Assembly (NCBI GenBank): GCA_002633005.1
Contig: NMRA01000380.1
Span: forward strand, 139,234 to 195,976
DNA length: 56,743 bases
Origin: Phoronis australis
Taxonomy: Eukaryota; Phoronida; Phoronidae
Direction of reading: 5' to 3'
This document shows, piece by piece, positions 23,433-36,679 of this stretch. The notes beneath the pieces were generated by a model. That model saw only the letters and a list, made by a program, of their open reading frames with translations, ran no database searches and had not been told where the DNA came from. Within the stretch, counting starts at the first letter, position 1; every line of letters begins with the position of its first letter. Position numbers and translations under genes: made by a program.

Positions 23433-26400
23433 GGTTTGGCTCCGTCAGGTTATCACCTCACCTTCAGCTTCGCTGGATCTGTGTATAATCGGGCCCGGAA
23501 CAACGCACCTTTTCTCAGAGAAACGGCAGACGGACTTTCGAATCACCGAAAACAGGCCGATGCTCCTGTTGTCCCATAGCAGAACAGGAATCAATGAGAT
23601 AAATATAAAAGAGTTGAAGTCACGTGGTTTACTATGAGCGGAGTGGTCCGTCATCTTGTTGATGAAACATGTGAGTCGAGCTGCCTTGAACTGTGTAGAA
23701 TTGAAATGCAAAAGTAGCTGGACGAAAGAACATCACGTTTTAGACGTTTCAGAGGTAACTATTCCACGGAGCTTTTCATTGTTGGTGCTTGATACGTGTC
23801 ACTGTGATTGAATATTGACAAATTTGATTATTTATACGACGGATGATCCCGAATTGTGCAGTGTCTGGTTCACTCTGGTTGTGCAGTGTGAGGCTGTGTA
23901 AAGCAGTTCAGTATGCCCAGTGGTAAACGTTTAGCTCCCAGCTGTCCTTCGAATTTTATTCATATTTCCCAAGCCAGTGTGTCCCGTTTATGCTTATGTC
24001 ATGGCCAGTGTTGCGGATCCCTCCTACCCTTGCATTTTTAACCATATGCCTCACACTAATTAAACCATCGAAGTCACGTTGCTACAAGTACTTTTGTATG
24101 CATAGAGGGACACATTCCTTTCAACTGGAGGAAATACTCCTGTAATCAAACATTGTTTTTGATCAGTCCTTCATTCATTTGCCCAAATCGGCAACTGAAC
24201 ATTTTTACATTGCTCGGGCCAAGAGATATGATGACCACAGTATCTAATGTAAGTGAGAGTGTGACACTGTCTATTGCGGTTAATGAGACATCATTCGGAA
24301 TAACAAAATAAAAAGTCACGTGATCATGTCTTTCTAATGAAATTTAGCATCAAATGACCAAATTTTGTTTAAAATCAATGTTCAACGTGAAATCACAAAA
24401 ACTAGTTTAGAGTTTCGTAAATTGCCATCTTGTTTCCGTTTTATGCAAGCTTTCATTTTTTCATGAAAATTATAGAAGTCCTGTTTATAAGCATTTTAAA
24501 AGCCATTCTGAACAGCGTTTTAGATAACAGTACGGCAGCTGGTAATAAATCATTAACATACATTACCACATTCAGTGAACCAGTATTTCCAGGAATTAAG
24601 TTACTAAACATAAGTTGCATTATTCCATTCAAATTCATAAGATCACATTTATCACGAAAAAAGTTTGGTCACTGTAGGTTTCATGTCGTGTTTGCAATAA
24701 TGTCAAAAACTTGGCTATTCTAAACATAGTTCCTAAAACATTGTTTTTTATCGCAATCCAAGCATTCCATCCCACAATGCCAAGTAAAAATTTTACTAAG
24801 TCGATGATGACATGCTTGTCCTCTGCTGTATTTTGTGTTGTATAAGTTGCCGAATCCTTGTATTTTACGGTCTTTGGTCTGTCTTGAATTAATCGCAATT
24901 GAAACTATGCAAGATTCTGGCGAGTTTTCACTTAGTATTGATTTTTCCACAAACACGTTGAGGTCGTTGGCATTCAATAACAAGTGTTTCAGACTTTTCT
25001 TCGGGCACTGATAAATTATTGTGCGGTTATTGTTAGAAAATGATGAGGATGATGAGACACGCGGCTTGAAAATTTTGGTTTCGATGTAAAATATGGAGAT
25101 TCTGTTGAATGTTACTCTTAAGTTTTATTTGAGATATTCAAGTTTGCAATTAATCCAGGATAATGTAAATTGTTAAGTCGTAGCAAGATTTCGTTAATTT
25201 TTCTTTGCTTTGTTATAAATTCATTTTTGATGTCAAAAACATAGCCTTGTATATTGAGTAAACTTAGGAATTTCAAATAATTCTGTCGGAAATGTTTTAC
25301 ATTTTACGTCTTTCGATCACCTTCACGTTTGAAAACCAATCATTATAATTGGATTAAAACTAACTTGGACAGTGGCAGACTATTTCACATTGAATGAGAT
25401 TAAACAACCAAATGAGAAATCCGTGCGTAAACATTGCTAATTTCTCAAATCAGATTACAAAAAAAACGTGTTTTGCATATAATTTTGCTCGAAATTATGT
25501 ATATTTTTATTGTTCAAGTTCCTCTGGCCTGTAATAGAATGGACCGGATTTGAGTACCGAGACCTGTTTTAGCAGTAGCTTAAAACAAATTTTACAGGAA
25601 CCCCGATTTTGAGAACAAGTTTGATGCTCATTCTTCAGGGAAGGAAACTGGTTCTCAAAATACGGGACCTTTGTAAGTGACCTTAATCAAATTTTTACAG
25701 AGATGCTGACACACATTAAATACATTGACCATCTGATAAACTTACGTTCCATACTTCAGTCACAAAATACAGAGTTCTGGTTATCTTATCCGTCATTAAA
25801 ATTATATTTCATTTAAATATCAAGGACACAAAGCGATATATACATTTACGTAAGAAATAAAAGCTCATTTGTCTATTACTTGCACGCCTATTGATGTCCA
25901 TTACTCAAAGCAGCTGTATTATTATTCGTTTGAACTCCAAGAGCGCAGTTCGAACTGTTTAAACCGCCATGATGGTATCGGTGCTGAAGTTGTTCAGATG
26001 TGATATTGAGCCATTACGTAGGACCCCAGAAAAATGTCCAAATTTGGCTAATTTCGGAAAGTCATAACTCAAACGCGGTTGGATTCATATGAATCTTTAC
26101 CACACCATGCTGTGTGCGCTGTTCTCCATTACGCTCTTAGAAATTTTTTACAATGTTCCGCTTTTGCAAAATAGGGCTTTTAGGGATTTTACGAAAAAAT
26201 ATACATAAGGTGCATCAAACGAAAATATCTTTTTGAAAACTGAAAAAGCGTTTTTGTCATTTTATATTGTATTAATTATGATGCAATTACTTTCAGAAAA
26301 CATATAATTTTAGAAAATTGATTCCAATAGTTTGTGCATGTACATGTATGAATTTAGCTTAATGGACAGACTTGTCGTTAAGATCCTGAAAAAACCTTAA

Positions 26401-26533
26401 AGAGGGAGATTTGTATAAGAAAAGTCGGCAATGTCACCCTCAATATGAGTTGTTTCAGTTTCTCACAAGGAATGTAGCAGTTACATGTTTCATAAAAGCC
26501 TCAGGCTCCTTCAAAATTATACCTTACGCTCAC

Positions 26534-26680
26534 CTTTGCCAAGCACGTTGCCTGACACTGGGCCTTTAGCGTCCAATCTCTGTACCCCAAATTTGCAGAC
26601 GTTACACTCTTGGTCTCTAGATAAATGAAAATTGCAGCCAGGGCAATACACGAAAATACGCCCTTTGGCATGCTGACGTT
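26534..26680 (-). CDS. Exon 1 (coding): start codon, signal peptide, first cysteines
   Basis: ATG is at 26671-26669. It is followed by MPKGVFSCIALAAIFIYLE, a classic signal peptide with one basic residue and then a hydrophobic core, so the product enters the secretory pathway. The mature start contains CQATCLAK, which resembles the first cysteines of the anosmin-1 cysteine-rich box (CASRCLSL in the human protein as I recall it). The exon ends GCAAAG before gtgagc, phase 0. A splice acceptor (accgtttcag) lies 9 bases before the ATG, so the 5' UTR is itself spliced. No alternative in-frame ATG exists in the exon. Confidence 0.82.
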
Positions 26681-27298
26681 CTGAAACGGTTAAAAAGTCA
26701 CATCACACGTATAATCTAACTGATAGAAAAGCTCAAGGTAACAGAAGGTTTAAGAACTAACCACGGTGACGACATAAAAGTAAAACCTTAAAAGGCCGAG
26801 AATGTATTAACTTTGATGTTTCTGATGAAGCCATCTAAATAAAGTTAATTACTTTGGTTTCAGACAGCTAATTAAAATGCTGAAGCCCTTTCTTTATTCG
26901 TACTCCGTCGCGCCACCCAAAATGCATGGCATAAAATCAACACTGCTGATAAGGTTTTGATCAAAATATTACTTTTAATTTATTTGACGCCTATTTGCGT
27001 CCTCGGTACTACACGTAAAAAAGAGACTAATATGGAAAAAAGATTTCACGTAATACCAAAAACATCGGCGTAATTCAGCATTTGATTGAAACAAGTGTCT
27101 TAGATAAGATATTTCAAAGATCTTGTCTCAGTACTACCCTCGAAATTTCAATCGAACATGAAATGATCACCTTTTTCTGTGATTCACAGTGAAATTCAAG
27201 CTTAAGTGAAGCAAAAAAGAACACCAGCGCTATAATAGTAGTTGCAGCAACAACAATTCCTTAAACTTTGCGAGCTGTTCTTCAGTTAATCTTCTTAC

Positions 27299-27330
27299 CT
27301 GTAATAAATATTGCGACTTACTGCTGTTTA
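27299..27330 (-). other. Candidate 5' UTR exon end (donor only)
   Basis: On the minus strand ATTACAG is followed by gtaagaag, a near-consensus splice donor about 620 bases upstream of the acceptor before the ATG exon. This would suit a non-coding first exon. The upstream end and transcription start cannot be seen; the upper coordinate is arbitrary. No clear TATA box was found. Confidence 0.35.
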
Positions 27331-30300
27331 CGAAAGGTGTTCCAGCGCCTGACTGATAAAACACCTTAATAGCGGAATGACTTGTGAGCACGTGACAGCT
27401 GAGGCCAGGCGCATTGAACAGGAATTCTCAAAGATAATGAATCGGTGAGGTAGGCACTGATTACATTATTCATGTTTTGTGCCTAATGTCAATATCATAA
27501 CACATAATCGAGGAATGTGCAAAAATTAAAGCAACACACGCTATTGTAAATCTTAATAGATATCATCGATTCAAATTGCTTGATATCCCTTTTAATGATC
27601 TTTCATTGTCCTTGATTCCTTTAAATCAACAAATATTCTTTTATTTCATTTCTGTTCGCGGTTGCTTGGGGACCGGTTGTAAGCTTCTATTGCACTCTTT
27701 TTGCTACCACTTCGCTCTATGATAATAAAATTGTGAAAGCGTAATTTATGATTGCACGTGTGTCAAGCAAAGCAGAATATGTCACTAATTTCCATCAAGA
27801 CCAAACTGAACATCAAGCGATTGCCCTGTTAGCATTAATGTTTCCGTTTTTTAGAAAACTGAATGTCCTTCTGTAAGGCTGTCCGAAAGAACAAAATCAA
27901 AATTATTATGCTATGCAACATCGCTCAAAAAGTCATTGCCACCATGCCATTATAATTATGTCCGAAGGTATGTGGAACATAAACAGCACTCTCTTCATAC
28001 AGTCACAAAATTTTGCCGCTTCAATTCAGTCGAAGGGTTCCTCCCACTTCCACCTGAATATTGAAACCGAAGCAGTTCAATACTATAGAAATTTTGTGAT
28101 TCAAACCATTTCTCGCTTTCACGTTTAATCAGGTAAGTGAAAAGAGAATGCTATTACTTCTACTACGGTTGTGTTCATCTGCAGTCAACTGTTCCTCACA
28201 TATTCCTCTTTAACCCGAACAATAATTGGAACTTCGGATGGATACTCTGCATCGACTGTATGCATGTTGGTTGCACGTGACATAGGGGGTTTAGGGCGCT
28301 ATAGGGTCCATTCCGTTCGCTAGGGACACTATGCTGTCACCATGCATTTTTGGCTAAAGTGGAAATTTCACTTCGTAAATTGTGAATGGCTTCTCCGCTT
28401 ACATCGTAGATCCCCCAGTGTATGGCATAGGTCCGCGTATCTATGCCCATGCACCAACATGTGAAGTTGCGCCAATATCGGTAACTTAAGGCACCGTGTG
28501 AGAATAGCTTAAGTAAAACAGAGATGGCACTTTTGAAAACAACCATAGGTGTGACGTGTATTCAACTTAGCATTGACTAATGAAAGATTCAAATGTGAAT
28601 AAAGGAAGCGCCAAGAACAGCCAGTTTCAGACACGCTCAAATACGTGTCCGTCTGAACACATCAGTGAAGTTGAGGCTAAATGCGAAACACTTGGCCCCT
28701 TAATGTGGAATGGCATGAAATTAAAAAGGAGGAAGATATCAGTTACATTTGATTTCATCAAGGCGGATCCCTTGGCATGGCGTGATATATAAGTTCTCAA
28801 AACAGGAGAGACCAGCAGTTGATTTCATTTTCGTGTCTCCCTCTGAGGGCGGGTTCACGTTCGGTGAAAGGATCCACAAATTCAAAAATAAAGAAAAAGA
28901 GTTGGCGTCATCATGGGGGCACTGCATGAAAGAATGAACTATAACAAAAACAATGGATAAGACTGGTAGCTGATTCTATCATCAAACCTTTCTGTTAAGA
29001 TGAAAGGTGACAAAGCAATTGAAGAGCGACAGTTGATGCTATAATCGGTATACCATTGTTATCAAAGGATAGTCGTTTGAAAACACGACACCAAATGTAA
29101 TTGACGATATCATTGCGGTCACCTCCACCAGGGAGCGTTCCTCAATATAAGCTGGTACCATTTCATGGATTTATGAGCAACATAAACACAAACACCAGTG
29201 TCTTTGCATCCTCTAAAAATTCCTTTTGAGTCTGTGCAAATCACTTTTTATGGGACGGCTGGAAGTTGGAATGTACTAATAGATACGTCTTACATGAAAG
29301 CATTTGCCGCACGATGCTGGTAATTTTCTAAGGAACTTGCGCGCACCTTATTATACATGGTACATTGCATGCCCACCATCAGGAATAAGTAAACTATTGT
29401 TAAACTGTTCTCAGCTTTTCTGGACAGGGTAATTGGTTTCTGCTGAGGTAAACCTACTAAAGGGGTCACTACTAGCCACAGCTGTCATCAAAGCTTGTAA
29501 TGCAACTGATGGAAGGCCGCAAGATTTTTTAAACCTTAGAACACGACTTCAAACTGATTTCTAGAAGCTGTGAAATTTAAAAATACGTCAAGCGTAAAAA
29601 AGTGTAAATGAAATTCCTCAGCCCCCCATTCATACATGTGTGTGAGCGCACTAAAAATGTTCCTTTGCCGGCTTTTTTGGAATGTCAAAGAAATCGTATT
29701 TTGCCCTGACAGCTAGGCCTGCCTTGCACAGCAGACTTACAATTAAGGCCAATTACAATTGCTAAACGCAACGTCTTCTGTGTTCTCACAACGCTAAAGG
29801 GTTGTTTGTGGAATATTTCCCGCTATCGAGCTACAGTGTAGGTACAGAGTACAGATTTGTGATAAAGCCGGTGAATAAGAAATCCTTGGTCAGGAGTCAA
29901 ATTTGTGCCTATTTGCTGTTGTTCAAATAACGACCGTGGCAAACAATAATGAACTGCCGTATCTACGGAAGCCCAAAATAGCCAAAATAGAGTAGCTTTA
30001 TAGCGGTAAGTGGTCTAAATGAAAACTATTTTTGGGAAGAAAGCGGCTTCATAGCATCTTTAAAAGTAGCCAGGAAGTGATGACGTAGATCAACTGTTGG
30101 CTTTTACATAGACACTCTCCACATTTGGGTACATACTAACCCACTGGTAACTCCGAAAAAGGGCGTACATGTAGCTTCGTCTTATTGGCTGTATAATTGG
30201 TAGATATCTTACTTTTCAAAACGTACATATCTTTTCTGGGCAACGCCTTGTGTATTCAGAAACAACACTATAGCTAAAACGCGTAATAAATACAGTGTGT

Positions 30301-31925
30301 AACTGTTGTTGTGCTTGAAATTAGCAGAATTTTATTCGATTATTCTCGAAATCGATAACTTAGGATAATATTTTGATGCACACGAAGACCTCTTCGAATG
30401 AAACGTTTCCGGTGTGCACTGTGCAATTAGAAAAAAAAGATTTTGTGTGTCTTAACGTAAGTGGAGGAAATTAGTGTTATTACCAACGGCACATTAGGAA
30501 GGTGAGAAAGCGGACAACGATTATTTCAAGTGTACTTCCCGAGTACTTAAAATCTCAAAATACCCATCCCGAATGCTAACTTGCCACGAAATGTTTTCTA
30601 GACATCATTCCCTAATCATTCATCCAGTGGTATAGCTAATAAATATCCTTTAATTTTTCAAGACCAGGATTATTCTTGAATTCTAATTTTGCACATCGCC
30701 TCCCTAGCAGGTTGCGAAAGCGTAGTTAGTAGAAGGCTCTCCAGCGGCATAGAAGGGCTTAAGTTAAGACCACAGACCAAAAGCCTTTGTGTCTATGAAA
30801 CGATATTTCTGTATTTTCTTTTTAACTTAACGTGAATATCCATCTTAACTCAGAATTTTTTTAGGTATAAGCCTTTTGTCACTTTTCATGAAACACGTTT
30901 ATTAGTTCTCTGTGATGACACCGGATGTTAACGAATATATAACCTTCCCACAATTCATTCGGAAAATGACAGCAGCACTTTAAACGAAATCCACAGAACC
31001 AGAAAAGTTATTTTTGGAACGCTTTTCAAACTATTGTACTGGGCAAGGCATTTTCAGTCGGTCCAAATGCGAAACAAACCCGAGATCTGTTTAAAGGTGT
31101 GAAAAAAGATCTGCGTGTAAACTTCGCTTGCGTTTCTCTGTGCAGGTTATTGAAACCGAGCTCAACATTGAACAGTATTCTGTTAGGAAACATCGAATAT
31201 ACAAGAACACGAGCATACCGTTCGGGAATGGGCCCTCTAAGTTTTGATCTGCAATGAATCCCCATATCCGCCATAATTCTGCTTTCAATTGTATGTTGTT
31301 ATACGAAATTGATAAATAAATTAAAGTAGTCATTCACCTCGTTTCCGGGACTTTTAATAAAATTTGTATGCTTCTACTCAAAACAACGGTTTTATTTTAG
31401 TGACAACGTTGATCCGAATAGTTAATTGTATCACTTCCCATTACTTTGGCTAATTGTGCCTTTAATTTAGATTTGAGGAAAAAAACATTTGATAGATTCT
31501 GCTGTCTTCTCTCACAATGTTAGCCATTCGTCTATCATCAGCTTTAATTGTGGTCACTATTTTAAATATTTCGTCTTCCCACTGTCATCGTGTATTTGTT
31601 GTCGCAGAATGAGTTGCCAGCTTACCATAGAAGCATGTCATCCAATACTTTGATGCGTGGGGGAGCTTGGGGAGGCCCCACTCAAGTCGCAGGGTATAAC
31701 AGCTGTGTATAAACAGCTAGTGCAATGAATAATTAGCCTAATACCAGGAACCCAGCCACAAACCCATGTCCTCGTTCTGATGACTACAAATAACACCCGT
31801 AGCCAGATATGCAAGATTCATGTCCGTATAGTGTGACCATTGTAAACGAAGCTCACATGTTTCTCTGTGGTCGGAATAGTTTTCATTATGTTGTCCGATT
31901 CTGTAGCATTTGGTCTATAGGGTTT
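27331..31925. other. Intergenic, no gene recognised
   Basis: Short ORFs here (for example 28749-28937, 31026-31333) overlap on both strands and show no domain, codon or splice signal I can support. A weak repeat related to 10547-10990 lies near 30755-30895. Confidence 0.45.
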
Positions 31926-31929
31926 TTAA

Positions 31930-33517
31930 AGGAGCATACCACCCAAAACACAACCTAATTTGTATCAATTTAGATCGAGTAGTTCTACTCCATGATGACA
32001 CGTACGGTTGCGTTACCTGACACCTGTCGGCAGATGGAGGTGTTGAAATTATCCATTGACGTCATCGGTTTCACACGCAGTCTGTTCAGCAGTTCACAAC
32101 ACGGGTAACTGGTGTCAGCTTATGGCTTGAAGTCATCGTTTAACACCAATAAATCATCAAACTTCGATGTAAAATCCTTTAAAATACACCGAGTTCTTAT
32201 AAAAACGTGTTGTTTTATTTCGCTCTTACGGATTTATTATATTGGTATTTGGACCCAAAGTTCTAGCCTACAAAGTTCGGCAGGTCAATAAGGTCCGTAG
32301 CAGGGGTTTAGTGGGGTCTGTTCGGAGATAATTTCGAAGTACTTTCCGTGAGATACAGACAGGGGAACCTAGATCTGTGTTGTTTAGACTTGTGATTTTT
32401 TGAGTTCTAAACACAAAACGCTTGTTATCCTGGTCAGTGGCTCGGATCCCGATCAGACATCACAAACATAAACCAGCTAAAGTTCAGTGGAAACTAAACT
32501 TCCAGTCAAGAAAATACTATACTAGTGAGCCAAAGTAATGTGCACGTGATTATGTTGGCGAATTAGCCACGAAACTGCAAATCTACTTACTCGGAGGCCG
32601 CAAGTTCAGGTTAACGTTCCGCTTTGGCGACAGCACCGTCAGGGCAGAAGTTTTGTACATATCATTATTTGAGTAATGTAAATGTATATAAAGTTTCCCC
32701 TAACACCTGGTCGTGGGATGGAAATCGAGTTGTTTCACAATAGTTTCTTCCAGCACTAAATTAGCATGATCTCACATGGCCTCGGTGTCCCGTCAATTAG
32801 TTTGCACCTAAAGCCGGTAACGCAGTGATTTATTCATTGCTGGCTTCTCAAATCATTTGCACTCACGAACACTAGCTCCAAAGGCATTACAAATTGCATC
32901 TAATGAGACAGACTTTGTTTCAGTTTTATATAAGTATTGGTTAGGTTGAGAACAATTCATTTTGAAACAGAACGCTCGGTAATAAACGCCAACATGGCAA
33001 CTCGCAATCCCGACTTAGGACGACCTAGAGCTCATCAGTCCCGACTTCGCTGGTGGGTCGTTAAGTTTCACAGGCTATCAATTCGAACATTAATACAGTG
33101 ATTAAGAAATACTAGAGAGGCGCCGTCAACAAGCTCAGACAACGGAACGAATGGAGTTATTTGGTAAGCCGGCATTCGTCAGGCACTGTCGACGTCTGCA
33201 GGCCACAGACACGGAGATGTTTCACGGCCTCATACTTGCTATTTACAGCGTACAATTCATTCTTCCCTACCATGAGCCACTTCCTAAGCATTTCGGACTC
33301 TCGAGCTGCTTAGTTCGGACAAGCGGGTACGATGCACCGCAACATAGCGTCATTCACTCTGCACATGAACCACTGACGTTGCTAGCGTCGTTTCTCACCT
33401 TCTTCTCAGGTTAACGCGACCCCTCTTGGCAAGGTAAGGTCGACGGTATGCGAGACGATGTGGATATAGACCGATTAAGACGGCAAAAAGACTACTTAAA
33501 TCGGGTGGTATTCTCCT
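31930..33517 (-). mobile_element. Kolobok-like DNA transposon, copy 1 (1588 bp)
   Basis: Flanked by TTAA at 31926-31929 and 33518-33521. The ends are AGGAGCATACCACCC and the inverse GGGTGGTATTCTCCT. A THAP relic reads on the minus strand near the high-coordinate end. TTAA target duplication plus a THAP domain is the known signature of the Kolobok superfamily. No DDE domain was seen, so this is a non-autonomous or deleted copy. Confidence 0.75.
33150..33345 (-). pseudogene. THAP zinc-finger relic (Kolobok copy 1)
   Basis: Minus strand reads NELYAVNSKYEAVKHLRVCG and then PDECRLTK, parallel to the C-terminal half of the THAP finger in copy 2. The N-terminal half is eroded. Confidence 0.5.
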
Positions 33518-34200
33518 TTAAGTCCACTCACACCCACTACGATCATTGGATATGATATTGTTCGTTCCACGTTGGTAAACGAAAGCGTTTTACGCTCATG
33601 TCCGGTCTATTGATAACAATAATTGTGATTATTTATTAAAACGCTTTCCTGTCGTTGTATCCATAGGAATTATCGTGTTTAAAGTAAATGTTCGCAATGG
33701 TGCAACTCAGCTTCATGTGAATGTAAATTTGGTATCATTCTTAAAATTTGAGACCATTGCTGCCGGTCTTATAGCATAAATGTATTGTTTTAAACCATTT
33801 GTCGTCAGTAGGCCCTCAGAGTGTCACATAATATTGATCAGTGATGGTGTCTATGTGTTGATGACGGATTTGAGCAAACGCCCATGTCATAAGCCTAAAG
33901 CTTTGGAGTTCTAATCTTACCGTCGGGGCCCAATCTCCTATTTTCTGAAAGTTGTTTGAATAAGTGTAAGAGATGCGTAGTGCGGGTAGGCAATTTGAAT
34001 CTCTCTGTCCTTGTAATAATTCCGCTAAACATCGTGATTACGTCTATGTCAGAATTAAATCAAGTGTTGTTTTGCGCCACTGGTTAACCATCCTAATCCG
34101 CAAGTCAGCACTGAACTCCATTATATTCATATTTCTGTCAGCTGCGGTGAGCTTTTTAGAACATATCGTGATCATATATTTTTAATTGAAGTACAACAAA

Positions 34201-34283
34201 AAGATTATGTGCATGAGTGTTTGTGTGCGTGTGCGTGTGTGTCCGCGCGCGTGTGTGTGTGAGTATGTGTGTGTGTGTTTGAT
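34201..34283. repeat. (TG)n microsatellite
   Basis: Interrupted GT repeat with a short CGCGCG alternating run. Confidence 0.9.
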
Positions 34284-34576
34284 TATGGCACAAAGTGGCT
34301 ACCTCAATATGACTGCACACCTTGCAACTGACTACCTGAGACTCAACTAACTACATGACCCAAGTAGTCAATATTGGAGCAGCTAATAGAAACTACTACT
34401 GTAATTGAGGCTGTGGGATGTCTGAAATTGTTATTTATGAATGGTGTTACTTGATATCAAATGTCTGATTTTGAGTGCCATCCACACAGTTCCACTAGCC
34501 AGAGTACACACACTTGGCATCAAGTGACCTACTTATGAAGAAGTGCGTGAGCCTGTTGTTACGTCAGGGTTATTAA

Positions 34577-36526
34577 AGGAGAATGCCACCCGATTTATCG
34601 TCATAATCGGTCTATGTCCACATGACCTCGTATACGATCGATCTTACCTCGTCGAGAGGTGTCGCGTTAACCTGTGAGGAAGGTGAGAAACCACGCAGCG
34701 ACGTCAGTGGTTCTCCGGCAGAGTGAGTGCTGCTTTGGTGTGGTGATCGTTCCCACTTGTGCGAACTGTGAAGCTGCGAGGAAAGCGGGTGTATCGTTTT
34801 TTCGATTTCCTCGAGAGCCCATAATGCTTCGGAAGTGGCTCGCGGTAGTGAAGAATGAAAAGTACGCCGTTAATACCAAGTATGAGGCCGTGAATCTTCT
34901 CCGTTTCTGTCAGTGGCATGCATTTCGTCGTATGGGTTGTTGATCAGTTTTTGATTATGCATGGAGAATTGTAGTTGGCCATGAAAACATAAACAATTAC
35001 AATTAATTCAAGGCGTGAGAACATAACGTTTTATATAACCTGTTTGATGACTGACTCGTTTGTGAGGCTTCTGTTTGGTCCTCTGGGTGTAAGATGTTTT
35101 CGCCAGTTCTTTTTCTCAGCCCTAGTTAAACGTCGTAAGTACACCTTTTTAGATGCGGTGCAAAATTAGGATGGTCCGTGAGACACATCTGCCCTTCTCC
35201 AAGAAGGCGTTTCACTTGCGGAATTTCGTGGCATCAAACGCAAGCGTCAGTCGCTAACTGACACCATGACAATTGTCATTCAAACGGTTTTCGGAACTAT
35301 CCATATTTGTTTCGTTGTCTGTGCACGTTCACGGAGCCCGTCTTTTATTTCGTGACTAGTGTATTCCTGCGAAACCTAACGATCGACCAGTGAAGTCTTC
35401 CTCGAACGAGCACTCGTCTAAGTCGGGATTGTGATTGCCACGTTGACGTTTATATTGTGCGTTCTGTTTCAAAATGAATTATTCTCACTCTAACCAATGC
35501 TTATATAAAACTGAAACAAAGTCTGTCTCATTAGATACAATTTGTAATGTCTTGGAGTGTTCGTGAGCACAAATGTTTTGAGAAGCCAGCAATGAATAAA
35601 CCACTGTGTTACCGGCTTTTGATGCAATAAACTAATTGACTGGGCACCGACTGAGGACGTGTGCATAAGCGCATACTACATGTAATTCAGTGTTTGCTGA
35701 AAGAAAGCGGTTGTGAAACAATAACTCGATTTTATGTCCTATGGTCAGATGTTAGGGGAATCTTTATTTAGATATTCATATACATTATTCGAATCATTGT
35801 AACTGTACAACTTTTGCCCTGACGGTTCTGTGCAAGGGCCACCTGACTTCGCGGCCCCCGACGAGCTAGTAAGGAGATTTGCAGTTTCGTGGCTAATTCA
35901 CCGAAACAATCACGTGCACATTTTTTCTGTGGCTCACTAGTATAGTCTTTTCGTGACTGGAAGTTTTGTTTCCAACTTTGGCTGGTTTATGTTCGTGATG
36001 TCTTCAGTCCGGCCGCGATGGGCCTGATCGGGTTCCGAGCCACTGGCCGGGATAGCAAACGTTTTGTGTGTTTACAACTGAAAAAATCCAAAATTACAAC
36101 AGGAAGGTGTGTTCTCCTGTCTGTGTTTCACGGAGGAATAATTTGAGTTATCCCAAACTCCCACGACCGAGCTTGGTAAATTGGCCTACAGAGCTTTGTA
36201 TGATACGGTACGTTCAAATACCTAAAACTCCGGAACAGCGAAATAAAATAACACATTTGTTCAATAACTCGATGCATTTGTAAGGGTTATGCATCGAATG
36301 AATTTTGATTGGTGTAAAACGATGAATTCAAGCGATTGAGCTAACGCCAGTAAGCGTGTTGTGAACTGCTGAACAGACTGCATTCAAGCCTCTGACGTCA
36401 TTGGTTAATTTTAACACCTCCGTCTGCCGTCAGGTGTCAGGTAAAAGAGCTGTACTTGCTTTTATCGACTGTAACTACTCGATCTAAATTGATACAAAAT
36501 AGGTTGTTTTGGGGTGGCATTCTCCT
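34577..36526 (+). mobile_element. Kolobok-like DNA transposon, copy 2 (1950 bp)
   Basis: TTAA at 34573-34576 and 36527-36530; ends AGGAGAATGCCACCC and GGGTGGCATTCTCCT. Inverted relative to copy 1. It has the best preserved THAP finger of the family, in its first 370 bases; the rest is non-coding. Confidence 0.8.
34674..34943 (+). CDS. THAP-type zinc finger ORF in Kolobok-like element
   Basis: 89 codons. The C2CH ligands are visible as PTCANC and RFCQWH, with the THAP core GVSFFRFPREPIMLRKWLAV between them. THAP fingers bind DNA and in Kolobok and P-type transposases recognise the element ends. Only the finger remains; no catalytic domain follows. The true start may be at or after the first ATG since the finger begins at about codon 24. 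Confidence 0.65.
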   Translation: MRKVRNHAATSVVLRQSECCFGVVIVPTCANCEAARKAGVSFFRFPREPIMLRKWLAVVKNEKYAVNTKYEAVNLLRFCQWHAFRRMGC

Positions 36527-36679
36527 TTAAGAGTTCCAGATTTGCTGCCTTTAGTGCTTTTGAAACCACATGTTCTGAACACATCCAACCTCGTTTGAAT
36601 TAAATTTAAAGATTTTGAGAATGGCAGTTCTGCGCTAAGTCAATGGAAAGTGTTTTCGTTATGATAGATATTATGGTAA

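Larger units (their letters stand above)
17355..26533 (-). other. Intron 1 (about 9.2 kb)
   Basis: The long first coding intron. It has an acidic minus-strand ORF at 18239-18439, a C-rich low-complexity tract at 23340-23432 and scattered repeat-like text. No exon with credible splice sites and protein similarity was recognised. Confidence 0.5.
96..26680 (-). other. Gene span: anosmin-like receptor tyrosine kinase (3' end outside window)
   Basis: Eleven exons on the minus strand join in one open frame: coding parts of 138, 120, 70, 191, 127, 96, 285, 191, 187, 152 and 271 nt, total 1828 nt or 609 codons plus one base. Introns have GT/AG ends and donor and acceptor phases agree at every junction (0,0,1,0,1,1,1,0,1,0, open at phase 1). 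Protein order: signal peptide, cysteine-rich box, three FN3 domains, one transmembrane helix at about residues 481-500, juxtamembrane region, kinase N-lobe start. Many NxS/T sites (NRT, NCT, NAS, NTT, NYT, NFT, NFS, NIT) occur, all before the transmembrane helix, as expected for an ectodomain. The family assignment rests on motifs recalled from anosmin-1 and FGFR-class kinases. The catalytic loop, activation loop and C-lobe are not in the window. Confidence 0.85.

Noticed and set aside
24430-24983. Cluster of overlapping ORFs of about 90 codons on both strands, some hydrophobic
   Set aside because: AT-rich hydrophobic reading without motifs; open on both strands, as expected by chance.
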